This document shows positions 1 to 9,947 of a DNA stretch of 64,000 nt, in pieces. The DNA is taken from the NCBI GenBank assembly GCA_017991315.1, contig JAGOQS010000001.1, positions 806,001 to 870,000 on the forward strand, in the 5' to 3' direction. Below the pieces are notes generated by a model that was not told the origin of the DNA, did not search any database, and saw only the letters and a list, made by a program, of their open reading frames with translations. The number at the start of each line of letters is the position of its first letter. Positions within the stretch are counted from its first letter, which is position 1. The position numbers were made by a program, and so were the translations under genes. Source of the stretch: Ferrovibrio sp. (GTDB lineage: Bacteria > Pseudomonadota > Alphaproteobacteria > Ferrovibrionales > Ferrovibrionaceae).

Positions 1-118
1 TTTCGAGTTCCGCAACCGCATCCTGCAAAAGACGATAGAGTTACTGTTCAGTGAAGCCGTGCGGCGCATGGTCGCGGCCTTTGAAACCCGCGCCGAGGCA
101 TTATACGGTAAGAAGTAA
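1..118 (+). CDS. COQ10/RatA-family ubiquinone-binding protein, 3' end only
   Basis: The window opens inside a reading frame that ends at the TAA at 116-118. The 38 visible residues run from FEFRNRILQ through EAVRRMVAAFETRA to LYGKK. This matches the C-terminal helix of the START-like COQ10/RatA family, which usually ends in a similar EAVRRMVAAFE helix. Family members bind ubiquinone or its precursors and support respiratory electron transfer; some were first described as ribosome-association toxins. A position just before pncC-pgpA-ispDF is usual in alphaproteobacteria. The start lies outside the window, so length and upstream context cannot be judged. Confidence 0.7.
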   Translation, partial: FEFRNRILQKTIELLFSEAVRRMVAAFETRAEALYGKK

Positions 119-151
119 GCGTCCCGCCCACCGAACGATGGGAGTCCGCCA

Positions 152-1579
152 ATGCTTGCCTTGCCGCCGACCAGTAACCTGATCTCCAGCAGCCTGATCG
201 AGAAGGGCCTCAAGGGCCTGCGCGATGCCTGGCGCGGCATTTCTGGCGGCGACGCCAGCCTGGGCCGAGATGGCATATTGGGGCCGAAGGACCGCGACAG
301 GTTGCTGGCTCTGTTCCGCGATTGCCTGGAGGAACGCGGCGGCGAAGTGACCGCCCGGGCCCGCGCTGCTTCGCTCGGGCGGCTCTATCTCGGGCTCAAC
401 GAAGAAGGCCGATTGGCTTTCCTGCAGGCGTTGGCGAGCGATTTTGGTGCGGCGCCGGCTGGTGTCCAAAGTGCTATCGATGCAGTACTCAAAGCCGACG
501 ATCCGGTGGCGCGACATAAGGCCGAGCGCCGCTTGCGCCAGTCGCTGACTCCGGCGCGGCATCGTTTGCTTACCCAGTTCACAGCCTTGCCGCAGGGCGT
601 GAAGTTTCTCGTCGACATGCGCGCCGATGCCAACCGCTTCACCCGGCAGGCGCCGGAACTGGCGATCTTGGATGCGGATTTGGAAGACCTGTTCGCTGCC
701 TGGTTTGATATCGGCTTCCTGGAATTGCAGCGCATCACCTGGAACAGCCCGGCGGCCCTGCTGGAAAAGCTGATCGCTTACGAGGCGGTGCATGCTATCG
801 AAAGCTGGGATGATCTGCGCAACCGATTGGACAGCGACCGCCGCTGCTATGCTTTCTTCCATCCGCGCATGCCGCTGGAGCCGCTGATCTTCGTGGAAGT
901 GGCCCTGGTGCGCGGCATTGCCGGTAATGTGCAGGCGTTACTCGACCAGAGCCAGCCGGTGCTGGAAGCCGCCGCCGCCGATACCGCGATCTTCTATTCG
1001 ATCTCGAACACGCAAACCGGCCTGCGCGGCATCTCGTTCGGCAACTTCCTGATCAAGCGCGTGGTCGATGACCTGAGCCGCGAATTGCCAAACCTGAAAA
1101 CCTTCTCCACGCTATCACCGATCCCGGGCTTCCGCTCCTGGCTCAAGGAAGCCATCGCCGAAGGCCTGCCCAATGTGGTGAAGAGTGCCGAGCGCGATGC
1201 GCTCTCGGCCGCACTCGGCAAGCGTTTCTCCAAGGGTATGCTGCCGGAAATCCTGGCCGACAATGCCTGGGCCGATAACGAGGAACTGGCGGCGGCCTTG
1301 AAGGCACCGCTGCTGCGGCTTTGCGCGCGTTACCTGCTCACCGCGCAGAGCAAGGGCAAGCCGCGCGATCCGGTGGCGCGTTTTCACCTGAGCAACGGCT
1401 CGCAGGTGCATCGCCTCAATTGGCTCGGCGATCGCTCGAAGAAGGGCTTCAAGGAATCCGCCGGCCTGATGGTGAATTACCTCTACCGGCTGGATGAGAT
1501 CGACGCCAACCACGAACGCTTCGTGCGCGATGGCACCATCGCCGCGTCCGGCGAAGTAAAGCGGCAGGCGGATATATAA
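152..1579 (+). CDS. malonyl-CoA decarboxylase
   Basis: The 475-aa product matches malonyl-CoA decarboxylase (malonyl-CoA to acetyl-CoA plus CO2). An all-helical N-terminal region of about 180 residues is followed by an acetyltransferase-fold catalytic half. Recognisable blocks are HPRMPLEPL, the FYSISNTQTGLRGISFGN stretch, TLSPIPGF, and near the C terminus ARFHLSNGS and NYLYRLDEI, which carry the His and Tyr positions expected of the family active site. The ATG at 152 follows a GGAG at 141-144. There are 33 nt between this gene and the COQ10-like stop. It probably controls malonyl-CoA levels or consumes malonate-derived CoA esters; no malonate-activating gene lies next to it. Confidence 0.93.
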   Translation: MLALPPTSNLISSSLIEKGLKGLRDAWRGISGGDASLGRDGILGPKDRDRLLALFRDCLEERGGEVTARARAASLGRLYLGLNEEGRLAFLQALASDFGAAPAGVQSAIDAVLKADDPVARHKAERRLRQSLTPARHRLLTQFTALPQGVKFLVDMRADANRFTRQAPELAILDADLEDLFAAWFDIGFLELQRITWNSPAALLEKLIAYEAVHAIESWDDLRNRLDSDRRCYAFFHPRMPLEPLIFVEVALVRGIAGNVQALLDQSQPVLEAAAADTAIFYSISNTQTGLRGISFGNFLIKRVVDDLSRELPNLKTFSTLSPIPGFRSWLKEAIAEGLPNVVKSAERDALSAALGKRFSKGMLPEILADNAWADNEELAAALKAPLLRLCARYLLTAQSKGKPRDPVARFHLSNGSQVHRLNWLGDRSKKGFKESAGLMVNYLYRLDEIDANHERFVRDGTIAASGEVKRQADI

Positions 1580-1586
1580 ATCCGCT

Positions 1587-1679
1587 CGTCATGCCCTGCG
1601 GAGGCAGGGCATCCATGAGTTGATTTCTTTAAAATGCAAAAAAGAACGCGTGGATGGTCTGCCTGCGCGGACCATGACG
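1587..1679. repeat. dispersed inverted-repeat element, copy A
   Basis: A palindromic intergenic element between convergent genes. CGTCATG at 1587-1593 is mirrored by CATGACG at 1673-1679. The left arm forms an 8-bp hairpin (TGCCCTGC 1592-1599, GGAG loop, GCAGGGCA 1604-1611). The right arm contains ATGGTC (1654-1659) and GACCAT (1670-1675). Related elements with the same CGTCATGCCC opening occur near 44630 and 60306. It may also act as a transcription stop between malonyl-CoA decarboxylase and pncC. Confidence 0.6.
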
Positions 1680-1681
1680 GT

Positions 1682-2182
1682 TTACTGGGTGGCTGTCGCC
1701 ATTTCCATCGCCATGGTGAGGGCATCGCGTACGGTTGCCAGACGTACCTTGCCGCGACCGATATCGCCGTAATCCATCTGGGCATGGCGCGTTTCCGCGC
1801 CCTTGCGTGCCACTGCTATATGCACGCGACCGGCCGGCTTGCGGCCAGAGGCGCCGGGGCCGGCAACGCCGGTGCAGGCGATGGCGATATCGGCGAGGCT
1901 ACGGCGCAATGTGCCTTCCGCCATGGCGCGGGCGACCGGCTCCGAGACCGCGCCATGGCCGGCGACGATCTCCGCCGGCACGCCGATACTGGCTGATTTG
2001 GCCTCATTGGAATAGGTAACGAAGCCGCGCTCGAACACATCCGAGGAACCGGCGATTTCGGTCAGCGTGGCGGAGATCAGGCCGCCGGTGCAGCTTTCAG
2101 CCGTGGCGAGTTTCAGCTCGCGCTCACGGCAGGCCTGCAGCAGCGTTTCGGCGAGGCGGAGATTTTCATCGGTCATCATCAT
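1682..2182 (-). CDS. pncC: CinA-family nicotinamide-nucleotide amidohydrolase (PncC)
   Basis: The 166-aa protein is a stand-alone CinA C-terminal domain, without the N-terminal molybdopterin-binding-like domain of full CinA. Motifs include TAESCTGGLISATLTEIAGSS, the GFVTYSNEAKS stretch and CTGVAGPGA. The family deamidates nicotinamide mononucleotide to nicotinate mononucleotide in the pyridine nucleotide cycle. Three consecutive ATG codons (2182, 2179, 2176) could each start it; the first lies 2 nt after the pgpA stop, so translation is probably coupled. It is the last gene of the ispDF-pgpA-pncC minus-strand operon. Confidence 0.9.
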   Translation of the reverse strand: MMMTDENLRLAETLLQACRERELKLATAESCTGGLISATLTEIAGSSDVFERGFVTYSNEAKSASIGVPAEIVAGHGAVSEPVARAMAEGTLRRSLADIAIACTGVAGPGASGRKPAGRVHIAVARKGAETRHAQMDYGDIGRGKVRLATVRDALTMAMEMATATQ

Positions 2183-2184
2183 TG

Positions 2185-2634
2185 TCACCAGTAATGCACA
2201 AGCAGCGCCATCGCGATGGCGCCATAAACCGCCGCAAGGACATCGTCGAGGAAAACGCCGGCGGTGCCGGAGAGTGTGCCATCGGCCCAGGAGGCGGGCC
2301 AGGGCTTGGTGATGTCCAGCACGCGGAACAACACGAAGCCGATGGCATAGAGAGCCAAGTCGGGCGGCACGAAGAGCAGCACCAGCCATTGCCCGGCGAC
2401 TTCGTCGATGACGATTTCCTGCGGGTCTTCGCCGGGCCAGCGGTGCAGGAAATCGCTGATCGACCACCAGCCAATGACGCAGATGACCAGGAAGCCGATG
2501 CCGAGTGCCAGCGGGCCGCCATAGCTCTGCATGGCCCAGGCGAAGGGCAGGGCACCAAGCGAGCCCCAGGTGCCCGGCGCCTTCGGCAGCTTGCCGAGGC
2601 CGAACCAGGTGGCGAGGAGAAAACTCAGACTCAC
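2185..2634 (-). CDS. pgpA: phosphatidylglycerophosphatase A
   Basis: The 149-aa membrane protein matches PgpA, which dephosphorylates phosphatidylglycerophosphate to phosphatidylglycerol in the inner membrane. The conserved N-terminal [14 protein letters not shown] block, the [15 protein letters not shown] metal-binding segment and the C-terminal [13 protein letters not shown] segment are all present. Several hydrophobic helices lie between them. Its start overlaps the end of ispDF by 4 nt and its stop is 2 nt from pncC, so it is the middle gene of the operon. Confidence 0.93.
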   Translation of the reverse strand: MSLSFLLATWFGLGKLPKAPGTWGSLGALPFAWAMQSYGGPLALGIGFLVICVIGWWSISDFLHRWPGEDPQEIVIDEVAGQWLVLLFVPPDLALYAIGFVLFRVLDITKPWPASWADGTLSGTAGVFLDDVLAAVYGAIAMALLVHYW

Positions 2635-3812
2635 AGCGGCAGCCGCAGGGTGGCGAGCGCCTGTGCCGCAATGCCTTCGCGCCGGCCGGTGAAGCCCAGG
2701 CCCTCGGTGGTGGTGGCCTTCACCGCGACACGGCTGATATCAATGCGGCAGATTTCGGCGATGCGTGCGCGCATGGCATCGCGATGCGGCCCGATCTTCG
2801 GCGCTTCACAGATGAAGGTGAGGTCGAGATGGGCGATGACGCCGCCGCGTGCCCGCACCAGGTCGGCGGCATGCTGCAGGAAACGGTCGGAGGCAGCGTT
2901 TTTCCAGCGCATGTCGCTCGGCGGGAAATGCTTGCCGATATCGCCATCGGCCAGCGCGCCGAGAATGGCATCGGTGAGTGCATGCAGGCCGACATCGGCA
3001 TCGGAATGGCCAGCCAGCGAGCGGCTATGCGGCACTTCGATGCCAGCCAGCATCAGCTTGCGGCCAGGTTCATCGCCGAAGGCGTGCACGTCATAGCCCT
3101 GGCCCATGCGGATATCGCCGAGGCTCAGCAGCAACTGCCGCTCGGCACGGGCGAAATCGCCGGGTTCCGTCAGCTTGAAATTCTCTTCCTCGCCTAAGAC
3201 CAGCTGCACCGCCAGGCCGGCCTGTTCAGCCACCGCCGCATCGTCCGTGTGCGTTCCATTTCGGGCTGCCTGATGCGCTTCCAGGATGGCGCCGAAATGG
3301 AATGCCTGCGGTGTCTGGGCCCGCCACAGGCCTTGGCGGTCGGCGCTGCCCTGGATCAGGCCATCTTGCCCTGCGGCGCGTTTCAGCGTATCCACCACCG
3401 GCACCGCAAGGATCGCGCCCGGGCTCTGGCCCAGGGCAGTGAGCAGGCGGTCGATGGCGGCGGCCTTCAGGAAGGGCCGTGCGGCATCATGGATCAGCAC
3501 GGTAGCTGGCGGTTCGGGCAGAGCATTCAGGGCCTCAAGGCCAAGACGTGTGGACTCCTGCCTGGTTTCGCCGCCAAAACAGGCAACGGCCAATTTTTCA
3601 GCAGACGGCAGGCCCTGGGTTGCTTCATGGTAGAGGGCCTGATCGTCGGGATGGATCACCACCTGCACCAGGCCGATGGCATCATGGGTCAGGCAGGCAA
3701 TAAGGCTATGCCGCAACACGGGGATACCGCCAAGATATTGGTATTGCTTGGGGATTCCGCCACCGGCGCGCAGGCCGCGGCCCCCGGCGACGATCAGGGC
3801 GGCATGTTTCAT
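2631..3812 (-). CDS. ispDF: bifunctional IspD/IspF, MEP isoprenoid pathway
   Basis: This 393-aa protein fuses two non-consecutive enzymes of the methylerythritol phosphate pathway. Residues 1 to about 230 are the IspD cytidylyltransferase ([26 protein letters not shown]). Residues from about 235 to the end are IspF, 2-C-methyl-D-erythritol 2,4-cyclodiphosphate synthase ([29 protein letters not shown], metal-binding Asp/His). The fusion is common in alphaproteobacteria. An in-frame GTG lies at 3821, but the ATG at 3812 has an AGGG about 8 nt upstream and is preferred. The gene is divergent from dusB. Confidence 0.93.
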   Translation of the reverse strand: MKHAALIVAGGRGLRAGGGIPKQYQYLGGIPVLRHSLIACLTHDAIGLVQVVIHPDDQALYHEATQGLPSAEKLAVACFGGETRQESTRLGLEALNALPEPPATVLIHDAARPFLKAAAIDRLLTALGQSPGAILAVPVVDTLKRAAGQDGLIQGSADRQGLWRAQTPQAFHFGAILEAHQAARNGTHTDDAAVAEQAGLAVQLVLGEEENFKLTEPGDFARAERQLLLSLGDIRMGQGYDVHAFGDEPGRKLMLAGIEVPHSRSLAGHSDADVGLHALTDAILGALADGDIGKHFPPSDMRWKNAASDRFLQHAADLVRARGGVIAHLDLTFICEAPKIGPHRDAMRARIAEICRIDISRVAVKATTTEGLGFTGRREGIAAQALATLRLPL

Positions 3813-3940
3813 GGCCGGCACCCTAACCGAGGCGGGGCGGGTCTGGCAAATCGTAGGGTAGCGCTGGATTCATGTTGCAGCGCAGTAAAAACACCGGTAC
3901 CATGGTCAACAAGTGGGCAGCTAAGGCTGATGTCTAAAAA
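3813..3940. promoter_or_regulatory. divergent intergenic region ispDF / dusB
   Basis: These 128 bases must hold outward promoters for the ispDF operon and for the dusB-ntrBC operon. I could not assign convincing -35/-10 or sigma-54 elements by eye. The stretch just before dusB (TGTCTAAAAA) has only a weak ribosome-binding site. Confidence 0.35.
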
Positions 3941-4927
3941 ATGAGCATAGAAATTGGTTCGGTAAAGATCGAGGATCCGGTGATCCTTGCGCCGATGTCT
4001 GGCGTGACGGATTTGCCGTTCCGCCGGCTGGTCAAGCGCTCCGGCGCGGGCCTTGTCGTGTCCGAGATGATTGCCTCGGAGGCGATGGTGCGCGCGTCGC
4101 GCCAGTCGCTGAAGATGGCCGAGAATAGCCCTGAGGAATTCCCGTTGTCGATGCAGCTTGCCGGCTGCGAGGGCCATGTCATGGCCGAGGCGGCGAAGCT
4201 GAACGAGGACAAGGGCTTCGCCATCATCGATATCAACATGGGTTGCCCGGTGAAGAAGGTGGTGAACGGCTATGCCGGTTCCGCCCTGATGCGCGACCTA
4301 GCTCATGCCAAGACCCTGATCACCGCCACGGTGAATGCCGTGAAGCTGCCAGTGACGTTGAAGATGCGCACCGGCTGGGATGAGCAGAGCCGCAATGCGC
4401 CGGAACTTGCCCGTATCGCCGAAGGCGAGGGCATCAAGATGCTCACCGTGCACGGCCGCACCCGCTGCCAGATGTATAATGGTCGCGCCGACTGGAGCTT
4501 CGTGCGCCGCGTGAAGGAAGCCGTATCGATCCCGGTGATCGTGAACGGCGATATCACTACGCTGGAAGAAGCCCGTGCCGCGCTGGATCAATCCGGCGCC
4601 GATGGCGTGATGATTGGCCGCGGCGCCTATGGCCGCCCCTGGTTCCTGGCGCAGGTGATGGAATATCTGCGCAGCGGCACGGTGATGCCGGACCCGAGCC
4701 TGGATGAGCAGGAGCGTATTGTGCTCGAGCATTACGATGCGATGCTGGAATTCTACGGCCTGCAGACGGGCGTGAAAATCGCACGCAAGCATGTCGCCTG
4801 GTATTCCAAAGGCCTGCCTGGCTCGGCGGATTTCCGTACCCGGATCATGCAGATCGAGCAGCCCGATGACGTGCGCCGTGCGGTGCGCGACTTCTACGCG
4901 CCGCAGCTCGACCGGTTGGCAGCGTGA
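3941..4927 (+). CDS. dusB: tRNA-dihydrouridine synthase B (NifR3 family)
   Basis: The 328-aa protein is a TIM-barrel flavoenzyme that reduces specific uridines in the tRNA D-loop. Blocks seen: [13 protein letters not shown], the SEMIASEAM segment, [10 protein letters not shown] with the catalytic Cys, [18 protein letters not shown] and VNGDI, then [11 protein letters not shown] for FMN phosphate binding. Its stop overlaps the GTG start of ntrB by 4 nt. Coupling of dusB to ntrBC is classic in alphaproteobacteria, where the gene was first called nifR3. Confidence 0.95.
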   Translation: MSIEIGSVKIEDPVILAPMSGVTDLPFRRLVKRSGAGLVVSEMIASEAMVRASRQSLKMAENSPEEFPLSMQLAGCEGHVMAEAAKLNEDKGFAIIDINMGCPVKKVVNGYAGSALMRDLAHAKTLITATVNAVKLPVTLKMRTGWDEQSRNAPELARIAEGEGIKMLTVHGRTRCQMYNGRADWSFVRRVKEAVSIPVIVNGDITTLEEARAALDQSGADGVMIGRGAYGRPWFLAQVMEYLRSGTVMPDPSLDEQERIVLEHYDAMLEFYGLQTGVKIARKHVAWYSKGLPGSADFRTRIMQIEQPDDVRRAVRDFYAPQLDRLAA

Positions 4928-6066
4928 CCGTGATGCCTGAGACCGCCGAGAAACGCAGCATGCTCGACCCCTCCCTGGTATTGGGCGCCATTCCCAACCC
5001 GATCCTGGTGCTGGATGGTACCGGTGACATCGAATACGCCAATCCAGCGGCTGAGCAGTTCTTCGATTCCGGCCTGGCGATGCTGAGCCGGCAGAATATC
5101 CGCGACGTGGTGCCGTTCGGCAGCCCGATCCTGGAACTGGTGAGCCAGGTGCAGCGCGACCGCTACGTGGTGTCGGAATACGATGTCGATCTCGGTTCGC
5201 CGCGGCTTGGTGAACGCCTGGTTGATGTGCAGGTTTCGCCGGTGCCGGAAAAGGAAGACTTTGTCATCCTGCGCCTGGATGAGCGCAGTATGGCGGCGAA
5301 GATCGACCGCCAGTTGACCCATCGTGGCGCGGCACGCTCCGTCACCGGCATGGCCGCGATCCTGGCGCATGAAGTGAAGAATCCGCTCTCCGGCATCCGT
5401 GGCGCGGCGCAGCTTCTGGAAGCCAGCGTCAGCCAGGCTGATCGTGAGTTGACGCGGCTGATCTGCGATGAAGCCGACCGTATTTGTGCCTTGGTCGATG
5501 GCATGGAAGTGTTCTCCGACAAGCGCCCGATTGAGCGCGGCCCGGTGAATATCCATCAGGTGCTGGAACATGTGCGCCGCGTGGCGCAGGCCGGCTTCGG
5601 CAAGAATGTACGCTTCATCGAGCGCTACGATCCGTCGCTGCCGCCGGTCTACGGCAACCGTGACCAGTTGGTGCAGGTGTTCCTCAATCTGGTGAAGAAT
5701 GCTGCCGAGGCTATCGACGGCGATTCGGGCGGCGAGATCATTCTCACCACGGCCTACCGCCATGGCGTGCGTTTGGCGGTGCGCGGCTCGCGTGATCGTC
5801 TGCACCTGCCGCTCGAAGTAACCGTGCAGGATAACGGCCCCGGTGTGCCCGAGGATATCCGGCCTTATCTGTTTGACGCATTTGTGACCTCCAAACCGCA
5901 GGGTTCTGGCCTGGGGCTTGCATTGGTGGCGAAGATTATCGGCGACCATGGCGGCGTCATCGAATGCGACAGCCGTCCCCGCCGAACGGTGTTTAGTGCG
6001 CGGCTGCCGGTCCATACCACTGCGGTGGATGCGATCACGGCAGACGAAATTGGAGAGCAGGCATGA
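4924..6066 (+). CDS. ntrB: nitrogen regulation sensor kinase NtrB
   Basis: The 380-aa cytosolic kinase has an N-terminal PAS domain (about 15-125, starting [14 protein letters not shown]), a HisKA dimerisation domain with His149 in [18 protein letters not shown], and an HATPase domain (N-box [10 protein letters not shown], then [10 protein letters not shown] and [13 protein letters not shown]). No membrane segment is present. NtrB phosphorylates or dephosphorylates NtrC under the control of PII, which is encoded at 63.2 kb. The GTG at 4924 overlaps the dusB stop; ATG at 4933 is an alternative. Confidence 0.95.
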   Translation: MTVMPETAEKRSMLDPSLVLGAIPNPILVLDGTGDIEYANPAAEQFFDSGLAMLSRQNIRDVVPFGSPILELVSQVQRDRYVVSEYDVDLGSPRLGERLVDVQVSPVPEKEDFVILRLDERSMAAKIDRQLTHRGAARSVTGMAAILAHEVKNPLSGIRGAAQLLEASVSQADRELTRLICDEADRICALVDGMEVFSDKRPIERGPVNIHQVLEHVRRVAQAGFGKNVRFIERYDPSLPPVYGNRDQLVQVFLNLVKNAAEAIDGDSGGEIILTTAYRHGVRLAVRGSRDRLHLPLEVTVQDNGPGVPEDIRPYLFDAFVTSKPQGSGLGLALVAKIIGDHGGVIECDSRPRRTVFSARLPVHTTAVDAITADEIGEQA

Positions 6067-7511
6067 GCAACAAAGGTACGATCCTGGTCGCAGACGATGA
6101 TCGCTCGATTAGGACCGTGCTGGACCAGGCTTTGGGCCGGGTCGGCTATCAGGTACGTTCCACCGGCAATGCGGCGACGCTGTGGCGCTGGACCTCGGAA
6201 GGTGAGGGCGACCTGATCATCACCGACGTGGTGATGCCGGACGAGAATGGCCTGGACCTGCTGCCGCGCATCAAGCGTATCCGGCCCGATCTGCCGATCA
6301 TCGTGATGAGCGCACAGAAGACCCTGCTTACCGCCGTGAAGGCGGCCGAGCGCGGCGCCTACGATTACCTGCCCAAGCCCTTCGACCTCAAGGAATTGCT
6401 GCGCGTTGTCGAGCGCGCGCTGAGCCAGCCTAAGGCGATGCCGTCGGAAGCCGCCGAGGCGGCGAATGACGAGGAAAAGCTGCCGCTGATCGGCCGTTCG
6501 CCCTCGATGCAGGAAATCTACCGCGTCATGGCGCGCCTGATGGGCACCGATCTGACGGTGCTGATCTCGGGCGAGAGCGGCACCGGCAAGGAACTGGTGG
6601 CGCGCGCGCTGCATGATTACGGCAAGCGCCGCAATGGCCCCTTCGTGGCGATCAACATGGCGGCGATTCCGCGCGAGCTGATCGAGTCTGAATTGTTCGG
6701 TCACGAAAAGGGCGCCTTTACCGGTGCTAATGCGCGCTATGCCGGCCGCTTCGAGCAGTCGGAGGGTGGTACGCTGTTCCTGGACGAAATCGGCGATATG
6801 CCGATCGAGGCGCAGACCCGCCTGCTGCGCGTGCTGCAGCAGGGTGAATACACTACCGTGGGCGGCCGCACCGCGATCCGCACCGATGTACGCATTGTCG
6901 CCGCCACCAACCGCGACCTGCGCCAGTTGGTGAACCAGGGCCTGTTCCGCGAGGACTTGTTCTATCGCCTGAACGTTGTGCCGCTGCGCCTGCCGCCGCT
7001 GCGCGAGCGTGGCGAGGACATCCCGGATCTGGTGCGGCATTTCCTTAATCAGGCCCATGCCCAGGGGCTGCCGCTCAAGACCGTGTCGCCGGAAGCCATG
7101 GAGCGGCTGCGCCGCTACCGCTGGCCGGGCAATGTGCGTGAGCTGGAGAATCTGGTGCGCCGCCTGGCCGCGCTTTACGCCGAGGATGTGATCGGCGTGG
7201 AGGTGATCGAGAACGAGCTGGCCGAGCCGCCGCAGGCTGCCCGGGCGCCGGAGCCGAACGAGGAGGAGACCCTCGCCGGTGCGATTGAACGCCATATCAC
7301 GAAGTATTTTGCCGCCCATGGCGACGATCTGCCGCCCAACGGGCTTTACGACCGCATGCTGCGCGAACTGGAAATACCGCTGATCTCGCTTAGCCTGGCG
7401 GCGACGCGGGGCAACCAGATCAAGGCGGCCTCAATGCTGGGGCTGAACCGCAACACGCTGCGCAAGAAGATCCGCGACCACAACATCCAGGTCATTCGCG
7501 GTCTGAAATAG
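6063..7511 (+). CDS. ntrC: nitrogen regulation response regulator NtrC
   Basis: The 482-aa protein is a sigma-54 activator. The receiver domain carries Asp55 (IITDVVMPD). The AAA+ domain has Walker A GESGTGKE (170-177) and an intact sigma-54 contact loop GAFTGA (217-222). The C terminus is a Fis-type helix-turn-helix ([20 protein letters not shown]). The start overlaps ntrB by 4 nt. A likely target is the sigma-54 type promoter in front of glnB at 63.58 kb. Confidence 0.96.
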   Translation: MSNKGTILVADDDRSIRTVLDQALGRVGYQVRSTGNAATLWRWTSEGEGDLIITDVVMPDENGLDLLPRIKRIRPDLPIIVMSAQKTLLTAVKAAERGAYDYLPKPFDLKELLRVVERALSQPKAMPSEAAEAANDEEKLPLIGRSPSMQEIYRVMARLMGTDLTVLISGESGTGKELVARALHDYGKRRNGPFVAINMAAIPRELIESELFGHEKGAFTGANARYAGRFEQSEGGTLFLDEIGDMPIEAQTRLLRVLQQGEYTTVGGRTAIRTDVRIVAATNRDLRQLVNQGLFREDLFYRLNVVPLRLPPLRERGEDIPDLVRHFLNQAHAQGLPLKTVSPEAMERLRRYRWPGNVRELENLVRRLAALYAEDVIGVEVIENELAEPPQAARAPEPNEEETLAGAIERHITKYFAAHGDDLPPNGLYDRMLRELEIPLISLSLAATRGNQIKAASMLGLNRNTLRKKIRDHNIQVIRGLK

Positions 7512-7595
7512 CCTGTCTGGCTCTGCCGGGCGGCTGTTTGCCGGCCGGGCCGGCTGATTCACAGGCGCTGCCGGGTGGTATAGACTGCCCGGCCA

Positions 7596-9947
7596 ATGAC
7601 CCTGGACCCTGCCGTAAACGATCCATCCGCTAAGCCCGCCGGGACAGCCCCCGGGGTGCTGTTATGGCGTCGTCTGGTCGCCTGGATCGCGCGCCACCGG
7701 GTGATGCGCTATTTCGAGATCGCCGTCGCGGTTTCAGCCCTGGCGCTCGGCATTGTCACCTATGTGGCGATGACCCCAGGCGCGATGCGCGAACTCAGCC
7801 CGCGCGAAATCCAGTTCATGCTGCTCTCCGACCTGGTGGCTCTGCTGGCGCTGATTGCCGTGGTGGCGCGCCGCCTGGTGATGCTGTGGATGCAGCGCCG
7901 GCGCGGCGCGGCGGGTTCGCGTCTGCATGCCCGGCTGGTGGTGATTTTCGCCGTGCTGTCCTCGTTGCCGGCGGTGTTGATGTCGGTGTTTGCCGTGCTG
8001 TTCTTCAGCCTCGGCCTGCAAACCTGGTTCAGCGACCGTGTGAACACGGCGGTGAAGGCATCGGTGGCGGTGGCAGAGGCCTATTCCCAGGAGCACCGCA
8101 AGACGATCCGCGCCGATATACTGGGCATGGCGGTCGATCTCAACCGTGAAGCCTCGCGCCTGGGGCGCAACCCGATCCTGTTCCAGCAGGCGGTGCTCAC
8201 CCTGGCCCGGCTGCGCGGCCTGGGCGAGGCCATGGTCTTCACCTCGACGCGCGAAATCCTGGCCCAGACGCGGCTCGGCATGCAGTTCGACCTGGATCAG
8301 ATCACCGATCCGATGCTGTTCGATGCCGCCAACGGCCAGCTTGTGTTTATCGCTGCTGACTCCGACGAGCGCGTGCGCGGCCTGATCAAACTTGATGGCT
8401 TCGTCGATGCCTTCCTCTATGTCGGCCGCTTCATCGACCCGCAGGTGCTGGCCAACCTGGATCGCACCCGTGCGGCGGCCGCGCAATATAACCGCCTGGA
8501 GCAGGAGCGTTCCGGCCTGGAAGTCCGCTTCGCCGGCCTGTTCATCCTGGTATCGCTGCTGCTGCTGCTGGCCTCGATCTGGCTCAGCCTCACCATGGCC
8601 ACCCGGCTGGCGACGCCGATAGGCGAGGTCGTATCCGCTGCCGAGCGGATCAGTACTGGCGAACTTGGGGTGCGCGTTACCGAACAGCCGGGCGAGGACG
8701 AGATCGGCAATCTCGGTCGTGCCTTCAACCGTATGACTGGCCAGCTTGCGGCGCAGCAGGCACAGCTCATCAGTGCCAACCGCCAACTCGACGAGCGCCG
8801 CCGCTTCACCGAAACCGTACTGGCTGGTGTCTCGGCTGGTGTCATCGGCGTTGATCTCAGCGGCAAGGTCACGTTGCCGAACCCTTCTGCTCTGCATCTG
8901 CTTGAGGCCGGGTTCGACGATGTGGTGGGCAAGCCGTTCATTGATGTGGCGCCCGAGATGGCACCCCTGTTTCTGCAACTTCGAGATAATCCTGCCGAAC
9001 AAGTCGCACGCGGTCAGGTGGTGGTTCAGCGCGGCGAAGCGCCGCGCAGCCTGCTGGTCCGCGTGGCGCGCGAGATCACTGGCAATGAGCTGCTGGGCTA
9101 CGTCGTCACCTTCGATGACGTAACTGAACTGATGGCGGCGCAGCGCAATGCCGCCTGGGCCGATATCGCCCGGCGCATCGCCCATGAGATCAAGAATCCG
9201 CTTACCCCGATCCAGCTTTCCGCCGAGCGGCTGAAGCGCAAGTATCTCAAGGAAGTCAGTACGGATCCGGAAATCTTCGCGCAATGCACCGATACCATCA
9301 TCCGCCAGGTGGGTGATATCGGCCGCATGGTGGATGAATTCTCCGCCTTCGCCCGCATGCCGCGCCCGGTCTACCGCGAGGAAGACCTCACCCAGATCGT
9401 GCGGCAGTCAGTGTTCATGCAGCAGGTGGCGCGCGGCGATATCGGTTTCGAGAGCCGTTTCCCAGCCGATCCGGTGCTGCTGAAATGCGATGCACGGCAG
9501 ATTTCGCAAGTGCTGACCAATGTGCTGCAGAATGCGCTGGATGCCATCGATGGTCGCGAACGCCGCGAGGATACCGCATTGCCGCCGGGCCGCATCCGGA
9601 TCGAGTTGCGGCTGGAACAGGCCGAGGCGCAGCTTCTGATCTGCGACAACGGCAAGGGCCTGCCGGCGGAATTGCGGGGCCGGCTATTCGAGCCTTATGT
9701 GACGACGCGTGTCAAAGGCACCGGCCTCGGCCTTGCCATTGTGAAGAAGATCATCGAGGAGCATGGCGGCCAGATCACGCTGGAGGATGCCCGGGCGTTT
9801 GATCCGGAAGCGAAAAGTGGTAGTTTGGCGAGGATTCGATTGCCGCTCATGCCCGCCATCGGGCAGCAGCAGGGGGGCGGCGCCGAAACCACGAACCATA
9901 TCGAGACGACGAAGCAGATGGTTGGCGTGAGCAGTCATGGCGCGTGA
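7596..9947 (+). CDS. ntrY: membrane sensor kinase NtrY
   Basis: The 783-aa protein is the membrane-bound partner of NtrX. It has about three N-terminal transmembrane segments within the first 130 residues, a periplasmic sensor part, a further membrane helix near residue 310 (FAGLFILVSLLLLLASIWLSL, in part), a HAMP domain (RLATPIGEVVSAAERIS), a PAS domain, HisKA (RRIAHEIKNPLTPIQLSAERL) and HATPase (GTGLGLAIVKKIIEEHGG). It is 84 nt from ntrC and overlaps ntrX by 11 nt. NtrY/X systems link nitrogen, redox and envelope control in alphaproteobacteria. Confidence 0.95.
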   Translation: MTLDPAVNDPSAKPAGTAPGVLLWRRLVAWIARHRVMRYFEIAVAVSALALGIVTYVAMTPGAMRELSPREIQFMLLSDLVALLALIAVVARRLVMLWMQRRRGAAGSRLHARLVVIFAVLSSLPAVLMSVFAVLFFSLGLQTWFSDRVNTAVKASVAVAEAYSQEHRKTIRADILGMAVDLNREASRLGRNPILFQQAVLTLARLRGLGEAMVFTSTREILAQTRLGMQFDLDQITDPMLFDAANGQLVFIAADSDERVRGLIKLDGFVDAFLYVGRFIDPQVLANLDRTRAAAAQYNRLEQERSGLEVRFAGLFILVSLLLLLASIWLSLTMATRLATPIGEVVSAAERISTGELGVRVTEQPGEDEIGNLGRAFNRMTGQLAAQQAQLISANRQLDERRRFTETVLAGVSAGVIGVDLSGKVTLPNPSALHLLEAGFDDVVGKPFIDVAPEMAPLFLQLRDNPAEQVARGQVVVQRGEAPRSLLVRVAREITGNELLGYVVTFDDVTELMAAQRNAAWADIARRIAHEIKNPLTPIQLSAERLKRKYLKEVSTDPEIFAQCTDTIIRQVGDIGRMVDEFSAFARMPRPVYREEDLTQIVRQSVFMQQVARGDIGFESRFPADPVLLKCDARQISQVLTNVLQNALDAIDGRERREDTALPPGRIRIELRLEQAEAQLLICDNGKGLPAELRGRLFEPYVTTRVKGTGLGLAIVKKIIEEHGGQITLEDARAFDPEAKSGSLARIRLPLMPAIGQQQGGGAETTNHIETTKQMVGVSSHGA